From assembly GCA_028712895.1 (NCBI GenBank), contig JAQTPL010000019.1, positions 1-36,799 on the forward strand: a DNA stretch of 36,799 nt. The letters run 5' to 3'. Source of the stretch: a bacterium. GTDB lineage: Bacteria > CAYTYR01 > UBA6262. The translations under genes were made by a program, and so were the position numbers. A model generated the notes under the pieces. The model ran no database searches, was not told where the DNA came from, and worked only from the letters and a program-made list of their open reading frames with translations. Shown piece by piece: positions 16,512 through 24,028 of the stretch; the first letter of the stretch is position 1; each line of letters begins with the position of its first letter.

Positions 16512-17679
16512 TTATTAATTTTGCTTCTAAGAGAGCAGATATTTCTTCCATCCTGCTGGTCCAACTGTATTTCTTGGCTAAAGCTATTCTTTTTCCCCTG
16601 ACTGATGCATCCTCGGCCAAGGCGATTTCAATATCCCTGATAAATTCAGCGGGAGAATTAGCCTGGTAAAAATATTCCTTGAATTCTCGCAAAGAAGAAA
16701 GCGCGGTTCCCACCACTGGCCGGCCACTGGCCAGGTATTCAAAAAACTTCATAGGAAACATATTACGGGTATATTCGTTTAACTTGCTCGGCAACAGGCA
16801 GACATCAAAGCCTTTCAGGTAATTCGGCAGCTTTCCATAAGGCCGCCCACCCAGGATATGGATATTTGGCATTTCCTTAAGCCCGCTGACAGCAGCGGAT
16901 TTTTCCCCTTCTCCTACTGCGCCGATCAGGACAATGTTCCAGGCTGGTCTCTCGTTCGCTATGGTCTTTAATAAGGAAAAATCAAGCTTATAATTTGAAA
17001 CTGCTCCCACAAAGCCAAGAATAGGATGCTCTATGCTGGACAGGTCAGTCGGGACCTGTAAATCAGGATCCTGGATTTTTAAAATATGCTCTACATCTGC
17101 TACATTGGGCAGGTAATGAATTTCCCTAGCCAGCGGCTTTTTGGCAGTATACAATTCTGGCGAAGTGACTATAGTAATATCGGCCGCAGCCAGTAATTCC
17201 TTTTCCATATCCAGGATAATATTACCCGGGATGAGAGGATTAGCCGCAATTTCATCGACACAATGATAAACCAGCAGTTTTTCCCCGAGTTTTCCCTTAA
17301 AATACACTGCATTGGGGACATAGGACCATAAGATCGGAGCAGGCATGGCTAATTTTCTTGCCAGGCGGCGCAAGGCAGCGATCATGATCCGATGATTTAA
17401 CCAGCGTACCAGGGCAAACTTATAGAACGGCAGCACGAGCGGTGAATAAGTATACAGCTGGTCACTTATTTTGATCGGGCCCCGCAGGAAACGCTTCAAC
17501 CGGCGCCCTATTCTTTTCATATCTTTGCTTTGCAGCACCGGGCGCCGCAAACCCATTGACTCTATATAAAGGACTTTGTTCTGCCTGGCCAGCCTGGACA
17601 TAATATGCTGCTGGTTGGTCCAGTAGGGATTATCCCAGTCAGCACTGGATATACAGATAATATTCTCATTCTTAATCAT
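16504..17679 (-). CDS. TuaH-like glycosyltransferase (GT4/GT1 clan)
   Basis: Predicted GT-B glycosyltransferase of 391 residues. The N-terminus ENIICISSADWDNPYWTNQQ resembles the TuaH-like group of surface-polysaccharide transferases. The N-terminal domain continues to about residue 190 (YHCVDEIAANP, then SPELYTAKKPL and HYLPNVAD). The C-terminal domain has GFVGAVSNYKLD, HILGGRPYGKLPNYL and the acidic MFPMKFFEYLASGRPVVGT site. The ATG at 17679 overlaps the upstream GT9 gene by 8 nt, indicating translational coupling. The terminal Arg and stop come from repeat E, so the original C-terminus may have been slightly different. Donor and acceptor are unknown. Confidence 0.85.
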   Translation of the reverse strand: MIKNENIICISSADWDNPYWTNQQHIMSRLARQNKVLYIESMGLRRPVLQSKDMKRIGRRLKRFLRGPIKISDQLYTYSPLVLPFYKFALVRWLNHRIMIAALRRLARKLAMPAPILWSYVPNAVYFKGKLGEKLLVYHCVDEIAANPLIPGNIILDMEKELLAAADITIVTSPELYTAKKPLAREIHYLPNVADVEHILKIQDPDLQVPTDLSSIEHPILGFVGAVSNYKLDFSLLKTIANERPAWNIVLIGAVGEGEKSAAVSGLKEMPNIHILGGRPYGKLPNYLKGFDVCLLPSKLNEYTRNMFPMKFFEYLASGRPVVGTALSSLREFKEYFYQANSPAEFIRDIEIALAEDASVRGKRIALAKKYSWTSRMEEISALLEAKLINR

Positions 17680-18721
17680 TTAGCATCTCTTTTACTTTTT
17701 GCCAGGCTTCTTCAACTTTGATCATTTCCAGGCATTTCAGCGTTTTACACTCTATATTCTGATAATTATAACAAGGAGCGCAAGCCATCTCTTTTCTGAT
17801 CACCACATTATCCAGGCCCCAGGGAGAATTTTTCCACCACAGGGTTGGCCCGAAAATAGCCAACACCGGCGTTTTAACTGCGGTGGCCAAATGCATCAAT
17901 CCGCTGTCATTAGAAATAAACAAAACACTCCTTTTGATCAATGCCGTGGTCATGCGGATATCTGTGTCACCAGCTATAATGATCGGTTTTTTCCGCATGA
18001 ATTTAGCCATCTCTTCTGCCGCATACCTTTCTTCCTGGCCGCCAAAGACAATGACCTTGGTCTTGGGAATAGTTAAGATAAGATCACAAAGCCTGGCAAA
18101 CTTTTCCCTGGACCAGCGTTTCCCCGAGCCAATAGCTAAGCCGCTACCTGGATGCACTCCGACCAATAATTCCTTAGGGGAGACATGGTTCTTTAAAAGA
18201 AAATCGTTAGCTAATTCCTCTTCCAGGGGAGTGATGGAAATAAACGGTGCCTTTTCATTGGCCCGCCGGATAGCCAGCCCAAGAACCCTGACCAGGTCAA
18301 GATTATATTCTATTTCATGCTTCTTTTCTGTGATCGGGACCTGATGGGAGTATAGCCAGCCATAGGCCTTATTTTTATAGCCCACCCGATAACGGGCTCC
18401 GGTCAACCGGGAAAACAAGGCAACCTTGAAACTTTTGTCCAGAAACGAAGTGATCACCAGGTCAGCTCTTAAATTCCTTATATGTTTAATAATTTTTAAC
18501 CAATATAAGATATTTATTTTGCTTTTATTGATAACAATTACTTCGTCAATTTCCTTGCACCCTGCCATTAAATTTCCCGCGGTCTTGCTGGCCACCAGCA
18601 AGGTAATATGACTTTCCGGAAAATCCCTGCGCAAAGCCCGTAGTACCGGTGTATAGAGGACCAGGTTGCCCAGCCCGGTCGTGGATAAGGCCAGGATATT
18701 TTTTATCTTTTGTCTTTGCAC
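17672..18721 (-). CDS. GT9 (heptosyltransferase-family) glycosyltransferase
   Basis: Second GT9 enzyme, 349 residues. It begins NILALSTTGLGNLVLYTPVLRA and has GVHPGSG, IVFGGQEE, the donor-site SNDSGLMHLATA, and GPTLWWKNSPWG. The Cys-rich tail (CAPCYNYQNIECKTLKC) is typical of LPS heptosyltransferases. The start is GTG 18721 with GGAGG upstream. It overlaps the following TuaH-like gene by 8 nt. With the GT9 at 15243 it implies that part of the product is an LPS-core-like glycan, though GT9 members also transfer other sugars. Confidence 0.9.
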   Translation of the reverse strand: MQRQKIKNILALSTTGLGNLVLYTPVLRALRRDFPESHITLLVASKTAGNLMAGCKEIDEVIVINKSKINILYWLKIIKHIRNLRADLVITSFLDKSFKVALFSRLTGARYRVGYKNKAYGWLYSHQVPITEKKHEIEYNLDLVRVLGLAIRRANEKAPFISITPLEEELANDFLLKNHVSPKELLVGVHPGSGLAIGSGKRWSREKFARLCDLILTIPKTKVIVFGGQEERYAAEEMAKFMRKKPIIIAGDTDIRMTTALIKRSVLFISNDSGLMHLATAVKTPVLAIFGPTLWWKNSPWGLDNVVIRKEMACAPCYNYQNIECKTLKCLEMIKVEEAWQKVKEMLND

Positions 18722-18743
18722 TCTTCCTCCAGCTGGCGGTGAA

Positions 18744-19880
18744 TTATCTTTTAAAATTATTCAACCTTTGGCAAACAGTCAGGATCTCGGATTTCTTTAG
18801 TTCCGGGAACATGGGTAAAGAAAGCACTTCCTGCGCGGCCTGCTCAGCGGCCGGGAAACTCCCTTTTTTATATGGCAAATCACGATAAGCTTCCTGCAGA
18901 TGGATAGGTAGCGGATAATGAATAGCCGTGCCTACTCCTTGCCTTTGCAGATACTCCTGTAATTGTTTACGCTGGGCAGTCCGGATCACAAATAAGTGAT
19001 AAACATGATTACGGCCAGGATTCTTTAACGGTAATAATAAATCAGGATACTTAATTTTCTGCTGGTAGAGAGAAGCGGCCTGTTGTCGTTTCTTATTCCA
19101 TTGCCCCAGATGTCTTAATTTAACCCGCAACATGGCTGCCTGAATTTCATCCAAGCGGCTATTATACCCTTTAAGGGCAAACTCATACCTGTCTTTGCGC
19201 CCGTAATCGCGCAGTAATAAAAGCTGTTGATATATTTTTTTGTTATTGGTTACCAGCATCCCGCCATCGCCATAAGCGCCCATATTCTTGGTCGGGTAAA
19301 AGCTATAACATCCCACATCCCCGATCGTCCCTGCTTTTTTCCAACTGCCCTTCCCTACGAGCTGCGAGCTATGAGCTACGAGCTGTATTTCAGCTCCGTG
19401 CGCCTGGGCACAATCTTCGATCACTTTTAATTTATATTCCCTGGCCAAACGCAGGAGTGGCACCATATCACACATCTGTCCATAAAGATGTACCGGCAAG
19501 ATGGCCTTGGTCCTGCTGGTAATAGCTTTTTCCAGCTTAGTCACATCGATATTATAGTCCTGCTCATTCATATCAACCAATACCGGTTTTGCCCCACAGT
19601 AAGAAATGCCCAGGACTGAAGCTATATAACCGAAAGCACAGGTAATAACTTCATCATTTTTGCCGATACCGCAGGCTTTTAAAGCCAGGAACAAAGCATC
19701 AGTGCCGGAATTCACACCAACGGCATATTTCACCCCCAGGTAGGCGGCAAATTCTTTTTCCAGGCTCCTAACTTCCTCACCAAGAATATAGCTGGAACCC
19801 TTAAAAACCCGGTTGATAGCTACAGCCAATTCATTTTTAATCTGCCTATATTGCCTTCTTAGGTCCATTGCCGGTATCAT
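18744..19880 (-). CDS. DegT/DnrJ/EryC1/StrS-family PLP sugar aminotransferase
   Basis: Transfers an amino group to a keto-sugar nucleotide, giving an amino sugar for the glycan. It has 378 residues with VNSGTDALFLALKA (cofactor phosphate), VIEDCAQAHG (Asp157 to the PLP ring) and SFYPTKNMGAYGDGG with the Schiff-base Lys198. The C-terminal part has YNSRLDEIQAA. Residues 165-176 (QLVAHSSQLV and flanks) are encoded by heptamer array C3. They interrupt the segment HGAE...KKAGTIGD, where homologues have only a short turn. The frame and all catalytic residues are preserved. ATG 19880 has GAGGAG upstream. It lies 23 nt downstream of the atypical epimerase, suggesting one pathway for both. Confidence 0.94.
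   Translation of the reverse strand: MIPAMDLRRQYRQIKNELAVAINRVFKGSSYILGEEVRSLEKEFAAYLGVKYAVGVNSGTDALFLALKACGIGKNDEVITCAFGYIASVLGISYCGAKPVLVDMNEQDYNIDVTKLEKAITSRTKAILPVHLYGQMCDMVPLLRLAREYKLKVIEDCAQAHGAEIQLVAHSSQLVGKGSWKKAGTIGDVGCYSFYPTKNMGAYGDGGMLVTNNKKIYQQLLLLRDYGRKDRYEFALKGYNSRLDEIQAAMLRVKLRHLGQWNKKRQQAASLYQQKIKYPDLLLPLKNPGRNHVYHLFVIRTAQRKQLQEYLQRQGVGTAIHYPLPIHLQEAYRDLPYKKGSFPAAEQAAQEVLSLPMFPELKKSEILTVCQRLNNFKR
19355..19382. repeat. C-family heptamers inside the aminotransferase gene (C3)
   Basis: Four contiguous heptamers on +: CTACGAG, CTGCGAG, CTATGAG, CTACGAG. The words match the right arms of intergenic arrays C1 and C2. On the coding strand they give the peptide QLVAHSSQLV just before the active-site lysine region, in frame. 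Confidence 0.88.
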
Positions 19881-19903
19881 AATAACTCCTCGCCATTTTT
19901 CCC

Positions 19904-20893
19904 TTACCAGTAATTACTCTTATTTTTAGAATAATACTCAAAGGTTTTTACCAGCCCTTCTTCGATGCTCACTTTTGGTTCCCAACCGGTAACTTTTTTA
20001 AACTTTTCCCAGTTAGCCACATAGTCCCCGATCTCTATTTTTTGCGCTTCCTGGGGATAGGAGACGATCTCATATTCACCCCGGCTGTTAACCTTGATCA
20101 TTTTCTCCACCAATTCTATAAGCGAAAGCGGCGTACCGCCGATATTATATACTTCGCCATTAGTTTTTTCCGAAGCCATAGCTAACAACATCGCTTCAAC
20201 TACATCATCAATAAAATTAGTATCCCGTATTTGGGTCCCGGTGCCGAATATTTTGACCTTTTGCCCATCCAGTAACTGCCGGACAAACCAGTTGATAATG
20301 CCCTGGCGATGGTGTTTCATCTGGTGCCGGGGTCCAAAGGTATTGGTCAACCGCAAAGAGCAGGACCTGATCCCATAAACATTGTTGTACAGGATGTGAT
20401 ACCACTCTCCGGCCATGTTATTAATGCCATTCACATCAGTCGGATGCATCAGGTGTTTTTCATCAACCGGCAAATAGTCTGCCTTGCCATATTGGCCGCG
20501 CGTGCCGGCAAACAATATTTTTACCCGGGGATTATATTTCCGGCATGATTCCAGGATGGATAACTGGGCTACGCAGTTTATCTGCAAGTCAGTAAAAGGG
20601 TCTTTCATGCTGTCAGTATGACTTAACGTCCCGGCCAGGTTGAAAATATAGTCATGGCCCTGTACCAGGTAATCCATCCCGGATTGGTCACGGACATCGG
20701 CAATATTAACAGTTAGCTTTTTTTCCAGCCCATGTATGTTAAATAAATTCCCGCCATATTCCGGGATCAGAGAATCAACTAAGAGTACTTTAGCCCCATG
20801 TTCAACCAGCCGGTAAGCCAGGGTACTGCCGATAAATCCTAATCCCCCGGTGATCATCACTTTTTTGCCGTTGAAAGATTTTGCTAAATCCAT
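19904..20893 (-). CDS. NAD-dependent epimerase/dehydratase-family SDR lacking the Tyr-Lys pair
   Basis: Extended SDR fold of 329 residues. The cofactor motif GGLGFIG (16-22) and VDSLIPEYGG are intact, and the substrate domain with RLTNTFGPRHQMKHH and RDTNFIDDVVEA is well conserved. At the place of the catalytic YxxxK, however, the sequence reads NGINN (residues 155-159): Tyr is Asn155 and Lys is Asn159. The serine position is Thr131 (AGTRGQYG). I recall relatives with NGINK at this site, so loss of the Tyr may be ancestral and loss of the Lys additional. ATG 20893 has AAAGGAG upstream and lies 4 nt after the radical SAM gene. It could bind rather than convert a sugar nucleotide, or use another base. 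Confidence 0.88.
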   Translation of the reverse strand: MDLAKSFNGKKVMITGGLGFIGSTLAYRLVEHGAKVLLVDSLIPEYGGNLFNIHGLEKKLTVNIADVRDQSGMDYLVQGHDYIFNLAGTLSHTDSMKDPFTDLQINCVAQLSILESCRKYNPRVKILFAGTRGQYGKADYLPVDEKHLMHPTDVNGINNMAGEWYHILYNNVYGIRSCSLRLTNTFGPRHQMKHHRQGIINWFVRQLLDGQKVKIFGTGTQIRDTNFIDDVVEAMLLAMASEKTNGEVYNIGGTPLSLIELVEKMIKVNSRGEYEIVSYPQEAQKIEIGDYVANWEKFKKVTGWEPKVSIEEGLVKTFEYYSKNKSNYW

Positions 20894-20897
20894 ACTA

Positions 20898-21713
20898 TTA
20901 CTCCTTTACCGGTTTTATCCTGGTTGAGCCAAGTCTATCGCACGGATTGCAGTAGCCATATTCCTGGCATTCCATAGTTACCTGTTCAGTTCCCAAACCT
21001 GTTTCCAGCACATTACCCAGGGCATCTTTCTGCCGCAGCATCTTGGAAATACATAAATATCTCCGGCCATCCGGGGCCAGAAGATAGATACGGCGCGTAC
21101 ACCTGGCCTTTTTCTTAAATTTCATACTGGAACTGTCATCTTGCAGGTATTGGTCCTTGTCTATATAAACATACCAGCGCTGTTGGGCAAACTTTTCTTT
21201 AGCTTTAGTGATATATTCCAGCTGATTGGTCCAGCCGATCATGTGAATACTGCCTTTGAACTTGCCTGCCGCCCGCAGGGCATTGATCGTATCAATGAAC
21301 TTTTCCACCGGACCGCCGGCAGGATGATAGGTCCCGAAAAATATTACCGGACGCCGGCAATTCTTAATATAATCCTGCATATCCGCGCTCAAATTTGAAT
21401 ATATCTTTACTTTTATATCAGCAGAAATAGCGTTAAGAAGCTTTACAAAATCAGGGTATAAAAACGGCTCGCCGCCGGTAAAGATCACATTTTTCCCGGA
21501 CTGATTGATAAACTCTGCCCATCTCTGCCATGGCACCACTTGAAATTCATCAGCCTTTGAGTCTGCCAGATTATGGCTATGGATACAATAGGCACAATCC
21601 AGATTACATTGCAGCGTGGGATAGATGCGTATCCAGCCGTCAAATCTTCCCGGCCAGATATTTTCCTTTATTTTAGCCAGGTAATGTTTTATTTTGGGGA
21701 AAAAGTTAGACAT
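20898..21713 (-). CDS. Radical SAM enzyme with C-terminal cysteines
   Basis: Radical SAM fold of 271 residues. The [4Fe-4S] motif is CNLDCAYC (Cys36, Cys40, Cys43), followed by the SAM-binding FTGGEPF (78-84). Five later cysteines (205, 221, 249, 255, 258; ECQEYGYCNPC at the end) could hold one auxiliary cluster, as in SPASM/twitch proteins. The reaction cannot be told. Its position, immediately upstream of the atypical SDR and the aminotransferase and overlapping a GT4 gene by 25 nt, makes a role in sugar or lipid-linked glycan modification plausible. It is shorter than typical SPASM peptide-modifying enzymes, and no small precursor peptide gene was found nearby. ATG 21713 has a weak AAGGTG site and may depend on coupling. 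Confidence 0.85.
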   Translation of the reverse strand: MSNFFPKIKHYLAKIKENIWPGRFDGWIRIYPTLQCNLDCAYCIHSHNLADSKADEFQVVPWQRWAEFINQSGKNVIFTGGEPFLYPDFVKLLNAISADIKVKIYSNLSADMQDYIKNCRRPVIFFGTYHPAGGPVEKFIDTINALRAAGKFKGSIHMIGWTNQLEYITKAKEKFAQQRWYVYIDKDQYLQDDSSSMKFKKKARCTRRIYLLAPDGRRYLCISKMLRQKDALGNVLETGLGTEQVTMECQEYGYCNPCDRLGSTRIKPVKE

Positions 21714-22885
21714 TTTTCTAACACCTTAATCGTATTATTCACCATGTTTTCGACACTGAATAAAGACTGCGCTTGCTGTTGCGCCGCTGCCCCAGTCGCT
21801 ATCGCCAGCTGGGGATCCTGCAATACTTTCCGGACTGTACGGCTCAACTCCTTAACCTCTCCCCTGCCCACCAGGAACCCATTTTTCCCATCATCAATAA
21901 CCCCGGCCAGAGATTTCAACCTGGAAACGATCACCGGCTTACTGTAAGCCATACCCTGGATAATGGTTAAATCATACCCGTTTTCCCTGATCGTCGAATT
22001 GACGAAAACATCGGCCAGGTGGAAGTATTTCCCCAACTCCTCATAGGGTACTGCGCCGGTAAAAATTACTTTACCCAACAGTCCCAGGTCAGAAGCCAGT
22101 TTCTCCAAACAGCCGCGATATTCGCCATCGCCCAGGATCAATAACCTGGCATCAGGAATATCTACCAGTATTTCAGGCAAGGCATTTAAAATAACCTGTA
22201 ACCCTTTTTCTTTTTTCAGCCTGGCCACACTCAGTATGATCCTATCCCCTGCCGCAAACCCTAAATTCTGCTTCAGGCTGGCGTCTGGCGGCGTAATTTT
22301 TGTTTCTATGCCGTTAAAAACAGTGAATACTTTATTTTCCGGAAGGAAATAAAACTTTTTTATCAAATGTTTTTGTTCCTGGCTAGTAGCAATGACAGCT
22401 GTGGCCCGGCCCACCAGGAGCATCTCACGGAAAATATATGTACCAAGGTAAAAACCGGCTGCCGCTAGCGTTTTCAGGCTAAAACCCAGGTTAAAGCGGG
22501 TTTTAATCTCATTATAAAAGATACCATGAAAAATAATCACTACCGGGACCCTGGTTTTCCTATGGACCGATGACCGGAGCAAACCAAACGCCCCGGCGCT
22601 TTCACTGAAAGCTATATCAAAAGGCTGCTGATCATGTAATTCCCTGAATTTTTTGACGCTCTGGCGATACCATTTCCGGGAATACTTGCCGGGTTTAGTC
22701 CCAGCCAGGTAATGCACGATCACTCCGGACATGGTTTCAGAGACTTTGCCATTCTTATCGCCGGTAGTGATAATGATGACTGCATGTCCCTGCCGGGCTA
22801 ATCCTTTCGCCAGCAAGTCAGTATGGACTTCCATACCCCCAATGCTATGCGCCAAAGTTGTTCTGGTAAAAATGCAAATATTCAC
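21689..22885 (-). CDS. GT4-family glycosyltransferase (second acidic residue changed)
   Basis: GT-B glycosyltransferase of 398 residues. The N-terminal domain starts VNICIFTRTTLAHSIGGMEVH, and the C-terminal domain has ILSVARLKKEKGLQVIL, LLILGDGEY and VIFTGAVPYEEL. In the usual EGFGxxxxEAxAxG site it reads RENGYDLTIIQGMAYSKPV: the first Glu is kept, but Gln stands where the second Glu is expected. I place the start at GTG 22885, which has GGAGG 9 nt upstream and overlaps the previous gene's TGA as GTGA. An in-frame TTG 18 nt earlier would overlap the ribosome site. Substrates are unknown. Confidence 0.86.
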   Translation of the reverse strand: MNICIFTRTTLAHSIGGMEVHTDLLAKGLARQGHAVIIITTGDKNGKVSETMSGVIVHYLAGTKPGKYSRKWYRQSVKKFRELHDQQPFDIAFSESAGAFGLLRSSVHRKTRVPVVIIFHGIFYNEIKTRFNLGFSLKTLAAAGFYLGTYIFREMLLVGRATAVIATSQEQKHLIKKFYFLPENKVFTVFNGIETKITPPDASLKQNLGFAAGDRIILSVARLKKEKGLQVILNALPEILVDIPDARLLILGDGEYRGCLEKLASDLGLLGKVIFTGAVPYEELGKYFHLADVFVNSTIRENGYDLTIIQGMAYSKPVIVSRLKSLAGVIDDGKNGFLVGRGEVKELSRTVRKVLQDPQLAIATGAAAQQQAQSLFSVENMVNNTIKVLEKCLTFSPK

Positions 22886-24012
22886 CCTGTTAGACCTCCG
22901 CAAACTTTTTCATACTCTGTTTTTACCATTTCCCAGGAATATTGCTGCATGGCAACAGCGGCATTAGCACCCAATTTATCGCGATAACCTGCATTCCTGA
23001 CCAATTGGAATATTTTATCTTGCAATTCGCCGGGATTTTCCGGGTCTTTTAACAATAGTCCAGTTTCCCCGTCACTGATTAATTCCGCAGCCCCGGCCAG
23101 CCGGCTGGTAATTACCGGCAAACCACTTGCCATAGCTTCGGTAATTACCAATCCGAATGGTTCTAATTTTGTCGGCAGCACAAAAACATCGCTGGCCGCG
23201 TAAAAACGGTTCATATCGCGGCGCGGCCCGTAAAAATAAGTCTGCTCTGTAATCTTTAGTTTCTGGATCAAGCCAGTGTACCGGCCAGGATTATCCCCAC
23301 CCACTATGAGCAGTTTCACCGGAGCATTTTGCATCGGCAAGGCAACTGCTTCCAAAAGCGTACTTAATCCTTTGCGCTTAAACTCGTTAGCCGCAAAGAG
23401 CAATAAAATATCTGTATCGGCAAATCCCAGCTCCTGGCGCATTCCTGGCCTGTATTTATTTTTGTTCCCAGGTGTAAATTCTGCAGTATTTACCCCATTA
23501 TAGATCACGGTTATATCTTCTTCCGGGAGTTGATAATACTTAATCAGATCATTTTTAGTCAATCGGGAAATACTGATTATTTTTTTGTATTTTCCCTTTT
23601 TCAGGGAACTTTTTTCTAAAAAAAGCACGATATGGTGCAATGGGTTCAGCCAGTATTTCAATCGTTCCACTGGGTCTTTCTTTTTGATCTCGATCCAGGC
23701 CCGGTGGCAGCTATGCGCGACTAGGATATCAGCGCTGGCAACATCTCCCAGTGGGCCTATTACCAAGCCAAAAGAACCGGTTTTTAATTTCCTGCTGCCA
23801 AACCAAACAAAACTAAGAACTTTTAAAAAAAACGGCCAGGAAATTACTTTTATTTTGTAGAAGGAAATATTATCCTTAACCAGAACTTCGTCCCAGCGGT
23901 TAGCAAAAATATGGACATGGTGACCCTGGCTGAATTTTTCGGCCAGCTCTGCAACACAACGGGAAATTCCTCCCTTTTTGGTATAAGACCTGGTAACAAA
24001 AACGATATTCAA
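22882..24012 (-). CDS. GT4-family glycosyltransferase
   Basis: GT-B retaining glycosyltransferase of 376 residues. It begins NIVFVTRSYTKKGGISRCVAE (glycine-rich acceptor loop). A linker carries ISRLTKNDLIKYYQLPEED and VIYNGVNTAEFTPG, as in many mannosyl- and glucosyltransferases. The donor site EPFGLVITEAMASGLPVI is intact. The start is TTG 24012 with AAAGGAGA about 11 nt upstream. It lies 16 nt after murJ and is coupled by GTGA overlap to the next GT4 gene, so these two probably act in sequence. Confidence 0.9.
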   Translation of the reverse strand: MNIVFVTRSYTKKGGISRCVAELAEKFSQGHHVHIFANRWDEVLVKDNISFYKIKVISWPFFLKVLSFVWFGSRKLKTGSFGLVIGPLGDVASADILVAHSCHRAWIEIKKKDPVERLKYWLNPLHHIVLFLEKSSLKKGKYKKIISISRLTKNDLIKYYQLPEEDITVIYNGVNTAEFTPGNKNKYRPGMRQELGFADTDILLLFAANEFKRKGLSTLLEAVALPMQNAPVKLLIVGGDNPGRYTGLIQKLKITEQTYFYGPRRDMNRFYAASDVFVLPTKLEPFGLVITEAMASGLPVITSRLAGAAELISDGETGLLLKDPENPGELQDKIFQLVRNAGYRDKLGANAAVAMQQYSWEMVKTEYEKVCGGLTG

Positions 24013-24028
24013 ATTCGTTTAATCTCCT

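Noticed and set aside
19355-19382. Frameshift or pseudogene in the aminotransferase
   Set aside because: The repeat segment looks foreign, but the frame continues and all PLP residues follow; it is an in-frame insertion, not a break.
20898-21713. Peptide-modifying radical SAM system (RiPP-like)
   Set aside because: No short precursor gene or peptide transporter was found around it; the neighbours are all sugar or glycan genes.
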